This document shows, piece by piece, positions 25,882 to 33,580 of a stretch of 64,000 bases of DNA. Below the pieces are notes generated by a model. It ran no database searches. It was given only the letters and a program-made list of their open reading frames with translations, and was not told where the DNA came from. The stretch is from Bacteroidetes bacterium 37-13 (lineage in GTDB: Bacteria > Bacteroidota > Bacteroidia > Chitinophagales > LD1): contig MKTC01000016.1 of assembly GCA_001897535.1 (NCBI GenBank), positions 124,958 to 188,957 of the forward strand. Direction: 5' to 3'. Position numbers and translations under genes: made by a program. Every line of letters starts with the position of its first letter. The stretch's first letter is position 1.

Positions 25882-27054
25882 ATGAAAAAAGATTATTACG
25901 AAATTTTAGAGGTAAGTAAAACTGCTACTGCTGACGAAATAAAGAAAGCATACAGAAAAATCGCTTTAAAATATCACCCAGATAGAAACCAAGGCAACAA
26001 AGATGCAGAAGAAAAATTTAAAGAAGCCGCAGTAGCCTACGAAGTACTCAGCGATGCTGAAAAGCGCAAAAAATATGACCAATTCGGCCATGCCGGAGTT
26101 GATGGACAAGCCGGAGGGCATTACCAAAATACTGAAGATATTTTTAGAAACTTCGGAGATATTTTTGGTGGTGGCGGTGGAAACTTCGACCCTTTTGAAG
26201 CATTTTTTGGCGGAGCAAGCCGCAGTGGTGGGCAAGCGCGCCAAAAAGGCAGAAAAGGTGTAAATCTGCGCATTAAAGTAAAACTCAGCTTACACGATAT
26301 TGCCTTTGGCATTCAAAAAAACATAAAAGTAAAAAAGCACGTAGTTTGCCACACTTGCAGCGGAAGCGGTGCCAAAGATGCTTCATCTATTGGCAAATGT
26401 TCGCACTGCAACGGAAGCGGAGTAGTGCGCAAAGTTTCAAATACCATTTTGGGGCAAATGCAAACCACCACTACTTGCCCGGTTTGTAACGGACGAGGCG
26501 AAAGCATTACTAAAAAATGTGCCACCTGCCACGGACTTGGAACTGAATATGGCGAAGAATCTATTCAATTAGATATTCCTGCGGGCTTACAAGATGGCAT
26601 GCAGCTTTCAGTTGCAGGCAAAGGCAACGCGGGCGAAAATGGCGGACCTGCGGGCGATTTAATTGTGCAAATAGAAGTTGAAAACAATACAGAACTTGAA
26701 ATTGAAGGTCAAAATTTAATTTACAGCTTAACAGTGAATTTTGCCGATGCCGTTTTAGGTACGCAAGTGGAAGTACCAACTATTGAAGGTAAAGCAAAAT
26801 TTAAGGTTCCTGCCGGTACTCCTTCGGGTAAAATTTTTAGATTAAACGGTAAGGGATTACCTTCTGTAAACAGCTACGGACGTGGCGACCAGCTTATTGT
26901 TTTAAATATTTATTCACCCAAGCACATTTCGGCAGAAGAAAAAAAACTACTTGAAAAGCTAAAGGATTCTCCAAATTTCTCACCAAAACCTGGCGAACAA
27001 ACTGAGCAAGGTTTTTTTGAAAGAATGAAAGGCTTTTTCGGTAGCGAAGGTTAG
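25882..27054 (+). CDS. dnaJ: Chaperone DnaJ
   Basis: A 390-residue type I Hsp40. The J domain (1-70) has the HPD motif at 32-34, which stimulates DnaK ATPase. A Gly/Phe-rich stretch follows (about 75-110). The zinc-binding region holds four CxxCxGxG repeats ([24 protein letters not shown] and CATCHGLG, about 150-220). The two C-terminal substrate-binding beta domains extend to about 365, with the usual dimerising tail. Length and order match standard DnaJ. It is the second gene after grpE. Confidence 0.96.
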   Translation: MKKDYYEILEVSKTATADEIKKAYRKIALKYHPDRNQGNKDAEEKFKEAAVAYEVLSDAEKRKKYDQFGHAGVDGQAGGHYQNTEDIFRNFGDIFGGGGGNFDPFEAFFGGASRSGGQARQKGRKGVNLRIKVKLSLHDIAFGIQKNIKVKKHVVCHTCSGSGAKDASSIGKCSHCNGSGVVRKVSNTILGQMQTTTTCPVCNGRGESITKKCATCHGLGTEYGEESIQLDIPAGLQDGMQLSVAGKGNAGENGGPAGDLIVQIEVENNTELEIEGQNLIYSLTVNFADAVLGTQVEVPTIEGKAKFKVPAGTPSGKIFRLNGKGLPSVNSYGRGDQLIVLNIYSPKHISAEEKKLLEKLKDSPNFSPKPGEQTEQGFFERMKGFFGSEG

Positions 27055-27070
27055 TACTTCAAAAAACAAT

Positions 27071-27097
27071 TTGCTTTACTTTTTTTAAGCATCTTTG
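27071..27097 (+). promoter_or_regulatory. Possible promoter of the YciO-like gene
   Basis: TTG at 27071-27073 is followed after 16 bases by CATCTTTG (27090-27097), one base off TAnnTTTG. The spacing is a little short. It would give a leader of about 25 bases to the ATG at 27127. Confidence 0.35.
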
Positions 27098-27126
27098 CAA
27101 TAGTTTCAACCAAACTTTTATTGCTT

Positions 27127-27744
27127 ATGCTTATCGAAATAAATCCTGACAATATTGATAATCGCTTAATTGAGCAAGTATGCAAATGCTTGCGCAATGG
27201 CGGTGTAATTATTTATCCCACAGATACCGTTTATACTTTAGGTTGTGATATTCGCCAAACAAAAGCTTACGAGAAAATTTGTAAGCTAAAAGATATAAAG
27301 CCCAACAAGGCAAACTTTTCTATTGTGTGCTACGATCTAAGCCATTTGAGCGAATTTACCAATGGCTTACCTACGCCTGTTTACAAATTTATGAAACACA
27401 CGCTGCCCGGCCCATACACCTTTATTTTAAAAGGGAACAATAATCTTTCAAAGATTTTTGGTTACGCAAAAAAGACTGTTGGCATAAGAGTTCCAAACAA
27501 TAATATTGTGCGTGCTATTGTTCAAGAGTTAGGAGCACCAATACTTTCGGCTTCTATAAAAAATCAAGATACTATTTTGGAATACGTAACTGAACCAAAT
27601 GAAATTTTTGAAGTTTATGAGCATTTGGTAGATATTGTAATTGATGGCGGCATTGGTGGAAACGTACCTTCTACAATAATAGATTACACAAGTAGTGAGC
27701 CTACTTTAGTGCGAATGGGAGCAGGCGAAGTTGATATTAAATAG
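27127..27744 (+). CDS. YciO/YrdC-family protein (threonylcarbamoyladenylate synthase-like)
   Basis: A 205-residue single-domain protein of the Sua5/YrdC/YciO superfamily. The opening GGVIIYPTDTVYTLGCD and the central LPGPYTFILKG and VGIRVPNN segments are clear. The segment KPNKANFSIVCYDLSHLSEF resembles the YciO branch more than TsaC, in which KRxxxKP residues bind the substrate. TsaC makes threonylcarbamoyl-AMP for the t6A37 tRNA modification; the YciO role is less certain. A TTG at 27121 is possible, but the ATG at 27127 is a better start. The 3' end overlaps holB on the opposite strand by eight bases. Confidence 0.82.
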   Translation: MLIEINPDNIDNRLIEQVCKCLRNGGVIIYPTDTVYTLGCDIRQTKAYEKICKLKDIKPNKANFSIVCYDLSHLSEFTNGLPTPVYKFMKHTLPGPYTFILKGNNNLSKIFGYAKKTVGIRVPNNNIVRAIVQELGAPILSASIKNQDTILEYVTEPNEIFEVYEHLVDIVIDGGIGGNVPSTIIDYTSSEPTLVRMGAGEVDIK

Positions 27745-28861
27745 CCATTGCTTCATTTACCTTAATTGAAGTGCTGTGCAACGAAATTTTTGCATTGGCA
27801 TTTCGTTCAATTTGATAGTGTAGCTTATTAAGTAGATTTGTTACTTTTTCAAATGCTTCTACACTATAGCGCGCAGCAATTTTCTTTGAAGCCTCTAATG
27901 CTTGATGCTGAAGAAAGTTTTCACCGTTTAATTTTTGCAGCAAACAATTTTCTATAAAGAATAATCCATAGCGCACAAACAGCTTTTGTTTCTCACGTTT
28001 CAAGCCATGAAATTCATCAATAATTTGCAAAACTCCCGATGCTGTTTGCACACTAAAATTGCCTGCGCTATACCTAAACCAATTCAAAAAAATATCTTCC
28101 ACTTCTGAATCTTCTTCGTTCATCAACTCTAATGCCGTAGCCCAACTTCCACCACTAAGGTTCGCTAAGCGCTTCGCTTCATCTTTTCTTTCAAAATCTA
28201 TTTTTGCAGCTATTGCTTGTTCAATTGCTTCGTGCTCAATAGGTGGCAAACACAGCATTTGCGTGCGCGACAAAATTGTATTTAAAATAAGTTCCGGCTG
28301 CTCTGTAACTAAAATAAAAACTGTGTTTGCAGGTGGCTCTTCAATGCTTTTGAGCAAAGCGTTTCCTGCTTCGCGCAGCAGCTCCGCCATCCATATTATT
28401 TGTACTTTAAACTTGCCTTCGTAGTTTTTTAAACTTATGCGTTTAATAATTTCATGGCATTCATTTACTGTAATATTTCCTTGCTTGTTATCATCAGTAA
28501 TTTGAGTAAGCCATTGGTTGTAAGTAAGGTACGGATTTTCACTAAATGCTTTTCGCCATTGCTTAATAAAATCTGTACTCACAGGTTTATCTCCGCTCTT
28601 TTGCGACACAGTTGGGTAAGTAAAAAAAACATCGGGGTGAATAAGTTTTTTAATTTTATTACACGCTTCGCAAACACCACAAGAATCTTGCACAGTCGGG
28701 TTCTCGCAATTGATGTATTGAGCCAACGCAACTGCCAACGGCAAACCACCAAAACCTTCGGCAGCACTAATTAAAAGAGCATGTGGCATTCTACCCGAAG
28801 CCATCATATTTTGTAATTTATGCTTTGCAGAAAACTGTCCGATTACATTTTGAAATTGCAT
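27737..28861 (-). CDS. holB: DNA polymerase III delta' subunit
   Basis: A 374-residue AAA+-fold clamp-loader subunit. The N-terminus MQFQNVIGQ is the usual start of delta'; I use the ATG at 28861 rather than the one at 28930, which would add 23 atypical residues. The zinc module is present as C52, C61, C64 and C67. The P-loop position (AAEGFGGLPLA, about 33-43) lacks a normal Walker A lysine, as expected for a subunit that does not hydrolyse ATP. ISLKNYEGKFKVQIIWMAE and the SRTQ arginine-finger sensor region follow. It converges with the YciO-like gene with an 8-base overlap of the coding ends and diverges from the phosphohexomutase gene. Confidence 0.9.
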   Translation of the reverse strand: MQFQNVIGQFSAKHKLQNMMASGRMPHALLISAAEGFGGLPLAVALAQYINCENPTVQDSCGVCEACNKIKKLIHPDVFFTYPTVSQKSGDKPVSTDFIKQWRKAFSENPYLTYNQWLTQITDDNKQGNITVNECHEIIKRISLKNYEGKFKVQIIWMAELLREAGNALLKSIEEPPANTVFILVTEQPELILNTILSRTQMLCLPPIEHEAIEQAIAAKIDFERKDEAKRLANLSGGSWATALELMNEEDSEVEDIFLNWFRYSAGNFSVQTASGVLQIIDEFHGLKREKQKLFVRYGLFFIENCLLQKLNGENFLQHQALEASKKIAARYSVEAFEKVTNLLNKLHYQIERNANAKISLHSTSIKVNEAMAI

Positions 28862-28924
28862 AGCACAATGATAACCGTTAAAGCTAAAATCACTGCAAAA
28901 AAACTTCCAATTTGCACCAACATT

Positions 28925-28954
28925 TTGCAAAACTTGTTTAGCCTTCTATTTTCG
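28925..28954 (+). promoter_or_regulatory. Promoter of the phosphohexomutase gene
   Basis: TTG at 28925-28927 and TATTTTCG at 28947-28954 are separated by 19 bases, the canonical spacing, with one mismatch in the -7 box. The ATG follows 20 bases later. Confidence 0.5.
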
Positions 28955-28974
28955 GCAAATAATTAAAGATAAAA

Positions 28975-30378
28975 ATGACTCAAGAAATTAAATTTGGAAC
29001 AGATGGTTGGCGCGCAATAATTGCAAAAGATTTTACGGTAGAAAATGTGATGCGTGTAGCAAAAGCTACTGCTGATTGGGTATTGAAACAAAATTCAAAT
29101 CCTTCAATTGTGGTTGGTTTCGATTGCCGCTTTGGCGGAAGTTTGTTTGCACAAACAGCTATAAATGTTTTTTGTGCCAACAACATAAAAGTGTATTACG
29201 ACACTAATTTTGTAAGTACACCAATGATTTCGCTTGCCGCAAAAAACTTAGGCTGCGAACTCGGTGTTATTTTCACTGCGAGCCACAATCCGCCTTCGTA
29301 TAACGGCTATAAACTAAAAAGCAAACATGGCGGTCCGCTAATTCAAAAGTATATTACTGAAATTGAACAGTTAATTCCTACAGCTTACGAAGTGCCTGAA
29401 AAAAGTTTGGAACATTGGAGCGAACTTCAACTTTTGGAATTTGTAGATTTAGAAACCATGTACTTTGAACACGCTTCAAACTACTTCGATTTAGATACTA
29501 TAAGCGAATCGGAATTGGTAGTTGCTTATGATGCTATGTACGGTGCAGGACAAAGCATTTTCCCTCGCTTGCTGCCGCATACAGATTTGCTGCATTGCGA
29601 ATACAATCCTTCGTTCTACGGACAAGCACCGGAACCAATTCACAAAAACCTTACCGAACTTTCAGAATATATTAAGCAGAGTAAACATGTTGATATTGCT
29701 ATTGCAACTGATGGCGATGCTGACCGCATTGGACTTTACAACCGCAAAGGCGAATTTGTAGATGCACATCACATCATTTTATTGCTCATTCATGTACTTC
29801 ATAAATACAAAGGTTTAAATGGAAAAGTGGTGATTGCATTTTCAGTATCAAACAAAGTAAAAACGCTCTGCCAGCACTATGGTTTACCTTTTGAAGTTAC
29901 CAAAATCGGATTCAAACATATTTGCGAAATTATGCAGAACGAAGATGTGCTGGTTGGTGGCGAAGAAAGTGGTGGAATTGCAGTAAAAGGACACATTCCT
30001 GAACGCGATGGAATTTGGGACGGATTGGTGCTTGTGGAGCATCTTGCCAAAAACAATATTTCATTAGAAACTTTGATTGAAGAAGTTTATGAAATTGTAG
30101 GAAAATTTGCTTACAACCGTTTAGATTTACATTTAGAAGAAAGCAAAAAGCAAGAAATTATTGCACGTTGCAAAGCAGATGGATTTAAATCCTTCAGCGG
30201 TATTCCGGTAACTAAAGTAGAAGATATTGACGGTTGGAAATATTATTTGGAAGATGAAGAAACACTTATGATTCGCGCCAGTGGCACCGAGCCTTTACTT
30301 CGCGTTTATGCCGAAGCAATTTCAGCAGAAAGAGTGGAAGAAATTTTAATAAAAGCAAAGCAAGAATTGTTAGGTTAA
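28975..30378 (+). CDS. Phosphoglucomutase/phosphomannomutase family protein
   Basis: A 467-residue alpha-D-phosphohexomutase that moves a phosphate between C1 and C6 of a hexose. All four family loops are present: the phosphoserine loop TASHNP with S103, the metal loop DGDADR at 246-251, the sugar-binding loop GGEESGG, and the phosphate-binding RASGTEP near the C-terminus. The length is typical. Sequence motifs do not separate glucose, mannose and glucosamine specificity with confidence. The thiolase gene follows after 27 bases, but a functional link is not obvious. Confidence 0.9.
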   Translation: MTQEIKFGTDGWRAIIAKDFTVENVMRVAKATADWVLKQNSNPSIVVGFDCRFGGSLFAQTAINVFCANNIKVYYDTNFVSTPMISLAAKNLGCELGVIFTASHNPPSYNGYKLKSKHGGPLIQKYITEIEQLIPTAYEVPEKSLEHWSELQLLEFVDLETMYFEHASNYFDLDTISESELVVAYDAMYGAGQSIFPRLLPHTDLLHCEYNPSFYGQAPEPIHKNLTELSEYIKQSKHVDIAIATDGDADRIGLYNRKGEFVDAHHIILLLIHVLHKYKGLNGKVVIAFSVSNKVKTLCQHYGLPFEVTKIGFKHICEIMQNEDVLVGGEESGGIAVKGHIPERDGIWDGLVLVEHLAKNNISLETLIEEVYEIVGKFAYNRLDLHLEESKKQEIIARCKADGFKSFSGIPVTKVEDIDGWKYYLEDEETLMIRASGTEPLLRVYAEAISAERVEEILIKAKQELLG

Positions 30379-30405
30379 TTCCTCTTTCTTTAAAAACAAA
30401 AAATT

Positions 30406-31692
30406 ATGAGTAAAAGAATAGTAGTGATTGATGGTTGCCGCACACCATTTTTACGTTCCGGAACCGATTATATGGATTTAATGAGCTACCAACTTGGGCA
30501 GTTTGCCATAAAAGGTTTATTGCACAAAACAGGCATTGCTCCTGAACTTATTGACTACGTGGTGATGGGAACAACCATTCAAAACGTAAAAACAGGAAAC
30601 GTAGCCCGCGAATCGGCAGTTACGGCAGGCATTCCGCAAACTACACCATGCCACACCGTAACAATGGCGTGCATTAGTGCCAACCAAGCCATCGTAACAG
30701 GCGCAAATATTATCCAAAGCGGGCAAGCAGATTTTGTAATTGCAGGCGGCACAGACAGTTGCAGCGATGCGCCAATTCTATTCAGCCGCCCGATGCGCAA
30801 AAAATTATTTAAAGCACAAAAGCTAAAAACATTAGGCGAAAAGTTAAGCTTTTTCTTTTCGCTTCGTCCGAAAGATTTTGCACCTGAAGCGCCTGCCATT
30901 GCTGAGTTTTTAACCAATAAAACAATGGGATTAGATTGCGATATTTTAGCCGCTCGCTACGGTGTGAAACGCGAAGAACAAGATGAATTTGCTGCTCGCT
31001 CGCATCAACTTACAGCCAATGCATTTGAAAATGGCACATTAAGCAATGAGGTAATACCTGTTGAACTTCCACCAAACTTTAAAAAGATAACCAAAGACAA
31101 TGGTTACCGTGGCGATACCACAGTAGATAAAATTGCAAAATTAAAACCTGCTTTTGTAAAAAATGGAGGAACAATTACGGCTGCAAACGCCTCTTTTTTA
31201 ACTGATGGAGCAGCTTGTGTATTGCTTACCACCGAAGAAAAAGCAAAAGAACTTGGCTTAATTCCTAAATCGAGTATTTACGCTTACAATTTTGTAGCTC
31301 AAGATATGGATAAGGAACTTTTACTCGGTCCAACTTACGCCACCTCAAAAATTTTAAAACAAACGGGACTCTCACTTAGTGACATTGATGTGTTTGAATT
31401 TCACGAAGCTTTTGCCGGACAAATTTTAACCAACCTAAAATGTATGGCAAGCGATTCTTTTGCCAAAGAAAAATTAGGAAGAGAAAAAGCAATAGGCGAA
31501 ATTCCGATGGAGAAATTTAATTTGTGGGGCGGCTCACTTTCTATCGGCCACCCATTTGGCGCTACCGGAGCGCGATTGGTAACCACCGCTTCTAACCGAT
31601 TACACAAAGAAAATGGTAAATTTGCGCTCATCACAGCTTGCGCTGCGGGAGGACACGGACACGCCATGATATTAGAAAAATACACCAACTAA
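30406..31692 (+). CDS. fadI: Acetyl-CoA C-acyltransferase (FadI-type thiolase)
   Basis: A 428-residue thiolase that cleaves 3-ketoacyl-CoA in beta-oxidation. The nucleophilic cysteine is C89 (TMACISANQA). The catalytic histidine is in FEFHEAFAGQ and the second cysteine is C412 (ITACAAGGHGH); GHPFGATGARL is intact. The long form, with an insert after the first half (FFFSLRPKDFAPE), matches the FadI subfamily rather than short acetoacetyl-CoA thiolases. No FadJ partner is near. It may be co-transcribed with the upstream phosphohexomutase gene; a strong separate promoter for rplU begins just after it. Confidence 0.88.
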   Translation: MSKRIVVIDGCRTPFLRSGTDYMDLMSYQLGQFAIKGLLHKTGIAPELIDYVVMGTTIQNVKTGNVARESAVTAGIPQTTPCHTVTMACISANQAIVTGANIIQSGQADFVIAGGTDSCSDAPILFSRPMRKKLFKAQKLKTLGEKLSFFFSLRPKDFAPEAPAIAEFLTNKTMGLDCDILAARYGVKREEQDEFAARSHQLTANAFENGTLSNEVIPVELPPNFKKITKDNGYRGDTTVDKIAKLKPAFVKNGGTITAANASFLTDGAACVLLTTEEKAKELGLIPKSSIYAYNFVAQDMDKELLLGPTYATSKILKQTGLSLSDIDVFEFHEAFAGQILTNLKCMASDSFAKEKLGREKAIGEIPMEKFNLWGGSLSIGHPFGATGARLVTTASNRLHKENGKFALITACAAGGHGHAMILEKYTN

Positions 31693-31734
31693 TCGCCTAT
31701 TTGGATTTATTTGTAACGATTTCCGGAATATTAT

Positions 31735-31764
31735 TTGGAAAACAAAAACAAAAAGATACCTTTG
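31735..31764 (+). promoter_or_regulatory. Promoter of rplU-rpmA
   Basis: TTG at 31735-31737, 19 bases, then TACCTTTG at 31757-31764: an exact match to the Bacteroidota housekeeping promoter. The rplU ATG is 22 bases further on. Confidence 0.8.
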
Positions 31765-31785
31765 CGACCCCAAAATTTTTGGAAT

Positions 31786-32094
31786 ATGTATGCAATAGTT
31801 GAAATTCAGGGACAACAATTTAAAGTAGAAGCAGGTAAAAAGGTTTACGTGCACCGCTTAGCAGGAAACGAAGGCGATGCAGTTACTTTTGACAAAGTAT
31901 TGCTTACTCAAAATGGCAACAGTGTTTCTGTTGGCAGCCCGACCGTAAATGGCGTTAAAGTAAATGCTAAAATTCTAAGCCATCTTAAAGATGACAAAGT
32001 GAAAATATTTAAGAAAAAGCGCAGAAAAGGTTACAAAGTAACTAACGGACACCGCCAAGCACTTACCCAAATTGCTATTGAAAGCATCGGATAA
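31786..32094 (+). CDS. rplU: 50S ribosomal protein L21
   Basis: A 102-residue L21 of normal size, starting MYAIVEIQGQQFKVEAGKK and containing KKRRKGYKVTNGHRQ in the C-terminal part, which contacts 23S rRNA. The upstream in-frame codons to 31735 lie inside the promoter and are not used. rpmA follows 29 bases downstream, the standard L21-L27 pairing. Confidence 0.97.
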   Translation: MYAIVEIQGQQFKVEAGKKVYVHRLAGNEGDAVTFDKVLLTQNGNSVSVGSPTVNGVKVNAKILSHLKDDKVKIFKKKRRKGYKVTNGHRQALTQIAIESIG

Positions 32095-32123
32095 TAAATT
32101 TTTAACCATAAAAAGAAACAGAA

Positions 32124-32390
32124 ATGGCTCATAAGAAAGGCGAAGGTAAGGTTAAGAACGGAAGAGAATCGCACAGTAAGAGATTAGGAATTAAAATCTT
32201 TGGTGGCGATGTAGCTATTCCGGGAAATATAATTGTTAGACAAAGAGGAACTGCTTACCATCCTGGTAAAGGCGTTGGCATAGGCAAAGACCACACTATT
32301 TTTGCGATGACAGAAGGTGTAGTTACTTTCTCTAAAGGTAAAAACGACCGCAGATTTGTACACGTACTTCCGGTAGTTGCTGAAGCATAA
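32124..32390 (+). CDS. rpmA: 50S ribosomal protein L27
   Basis: An 88-residue L27, starting [20 protein letters not shown]. The N-terminal tail reaches the peptidyl-transferase centre. There is no Firmicutes-type N-terminal prepeptide. [10 protein letters not shown] and [16 protein letters not shown] are typical. It is the last gene of the rplU-rpmA pair and is followed by a strong terminator. Confidence 0.97.
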   Translation: MAHKKGEGKVKNGRESHSKRLGIKIFGGDVAIPGNIIVRQRGTAYHPGKGVGIGKDHTIFAMTEGVVTFSKGKNDRRFVHVLPVVAEA

Positions 32391-32413
32391 GTTACAAAAA
32401 TCAAATAACATTT

Positions 32414-32450
32414 AAAAGCCTTCTGAAAATTCAGAAGGCTTTTCTTTTTT
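32414..32450 (+). terminator. Intrinsic terminator after rpmA (bidirectional)
   Basis: A 14-bp perfect stem (AAAAGCCTTCTGAA at 32414-32427 with its complement at 32430-32443) is followed by a T-run to 32450. The A-run on the other side lets it also stop the minus-strand transcript from the YciH gene. Confidence 0.9.
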
Positions 32451-32464
32451 GAGGAATTTCATCA

Positions 32465-32800
32465 TCAACCACCTTTCTTTTTGGCTTGCAATCCTTTTGT
32501 AGTTAATAATTGAATTATTTTATCACGATGGTCGCCTTGTAGAATTATTTCGCCATCTTTAGCACTTCCGCCAACTCCGCATTTAGATTTTAATTCCTTC
32601 CCCAATGCTTGAAAATCTTCTTCTGTGGCTATATAATTCTCAATTACCGTAGCCAGCTTCCCTCCTTTTAGTCTATCTAAACGCACATACAGTTTTTGCT
32701 GTGCATTTGGCAATGTTTCTAAAGCATTTTGTTCTTGTTCAAACACAAAGTTGGGGTCGGTGCTATAAACTATTCCTCTTCTATCATTTTTGTTTTTCAT
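32465..32800 (-). CDS. YciH/SUI1-family translation initiation factor
   Basis: A 111-residue homolog of eukaryotic eIF1 (SUI1), known in bacteria as YciH. The SUI1 fold is seen in KLYVRLDRLKGGKLATVIEN, the loop KSKCGVGGSAKDGEI and the closing helix DKIIQLLTTKGLQAKK. In E. coli YciH can promote start-codon discrimination in vitro and is a stress-time translation inhibitor; a role here is by analogy. It is the third gene of a tight minus-strand run (patatin, RlmB, YciH) with 7-8 bases between genes. Confidence 0.85.
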   Translation of the reverse strand: MKNKNDRRGIVYSTDPNFVFEQEQNALETLPNAQQKLYVRLDRLKGGKLATVIENYIATEEDFQALGKELKSKCGVGGSAKDGEIILQGDHRDKIIQLLTTKGLQAKKKGG

Positions 32801-32808
32801 GTTACTAT

Positions 32809-33573
32809 TTATTGCTTCGCAGCACGCTGCTGCATGGCTTCATAAAGTGCAATTCCGGTACTTACACTCACATTTAGCGAGTCAAATTTATCAGTAATAG
32901 GAATAGCAAATGTTACTTCGCATTGCTTTGCAACAATAGCGCTTAATCCTTTTCCTTCATCGCCAAGCACAATGGCACTTGGCGCAGTAAAATCACATTC
33001 TTGAATTGGCAATTCTGTATGCTGTGCTGCGGCAAAAATTTTTATACCATGCGCCTTTAGCATTTTAATTGCTACAGAAATATTATCAACCTTACAAACC
33101 GGAATTTGCTCTAAAGCACCAGCACTCCGCTTAATAGCTTCAGGGTTTACCGGAGCACTTCCTGAAACAGGCATTACTAACGCATGAGCGCCAAAACATA
33201 ATGCTGAACGCGCAATTGCGCCTAAATTTCCCACATCGGTTACGCCATCAAAAACAACCAAAAGCGGAACAACTTCTTCTTGTTCTAATTGCTGCAATAA
33301 ATCTTCTAAAGTTACAGCTTTGCCCATTGCAGACAAGGCTACCACACCTTGATGATTTACAAACTTTTGCTTAGAAAATTTTTTTGCCGAAAAATCTAAT
33401 TTTTCTTGTGGCACATATTGCACTTGCACGCCTGCTTTGCGTGCTTCCGCAGCTATCACTTCTAATTCCTCGCTCTTTAAACCACTTTGCAACATTATTT
33501 TTGCAAATGCTTTTCCGGTTCGCAATAGTTCTAAAACCGGCTTTCTGCCTACGATACAGTATGATTCTTCCAT
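32809..33573 (-). CDS. rlmB: 23S rRNA (guanosine-2'-O)-methyltransferase RlmB
   Basis: A 254-residue SPOUT methyltransferase. The N-terminal substrate-binding domain (about 1-80) holds the NHQG motif, and the knotted catalytic domain has the three SPOUT motifs: DVGNLGAIARSA, AIVLGDEGKGL and the final SLNVSVSTGIALYE. RlmB methylates the 2'-OH of G2251 in the peptidyl-transferase loop. It follows the patatin gene by seven bases and precedes yciH by eight, so two translation-related genes sit behind a membrane lipase gene in one transcript. A second, related but distinct SPOUT gene is at 40426-41220. Confidence 0.9.
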   Translation of the reverse strand: MEESYCIVGRKPVLELLRTGKAFAKIMLQSGLKSEELEVIAAEARKAGVQVQYVPQEKLDFSAKKFSKQKFVNHQGVVALSAMGKAVTLEDLLQQLEQEEVVPLLVVFDGVTDVGNLGAIARSALCFGAHALVMPVSGSAPVNPEAIKRSAGALEQIPVCKVDNISVAIKMLKAHGIKIFAAAQHTELPIQECDFTAPSAIVLGDEGKGLSAIVAKQCEVTFAIPITDKFDSLNVSVSTGIALYEAMQQRAAKQ

Positions 33574-33580
33574 TGATATT

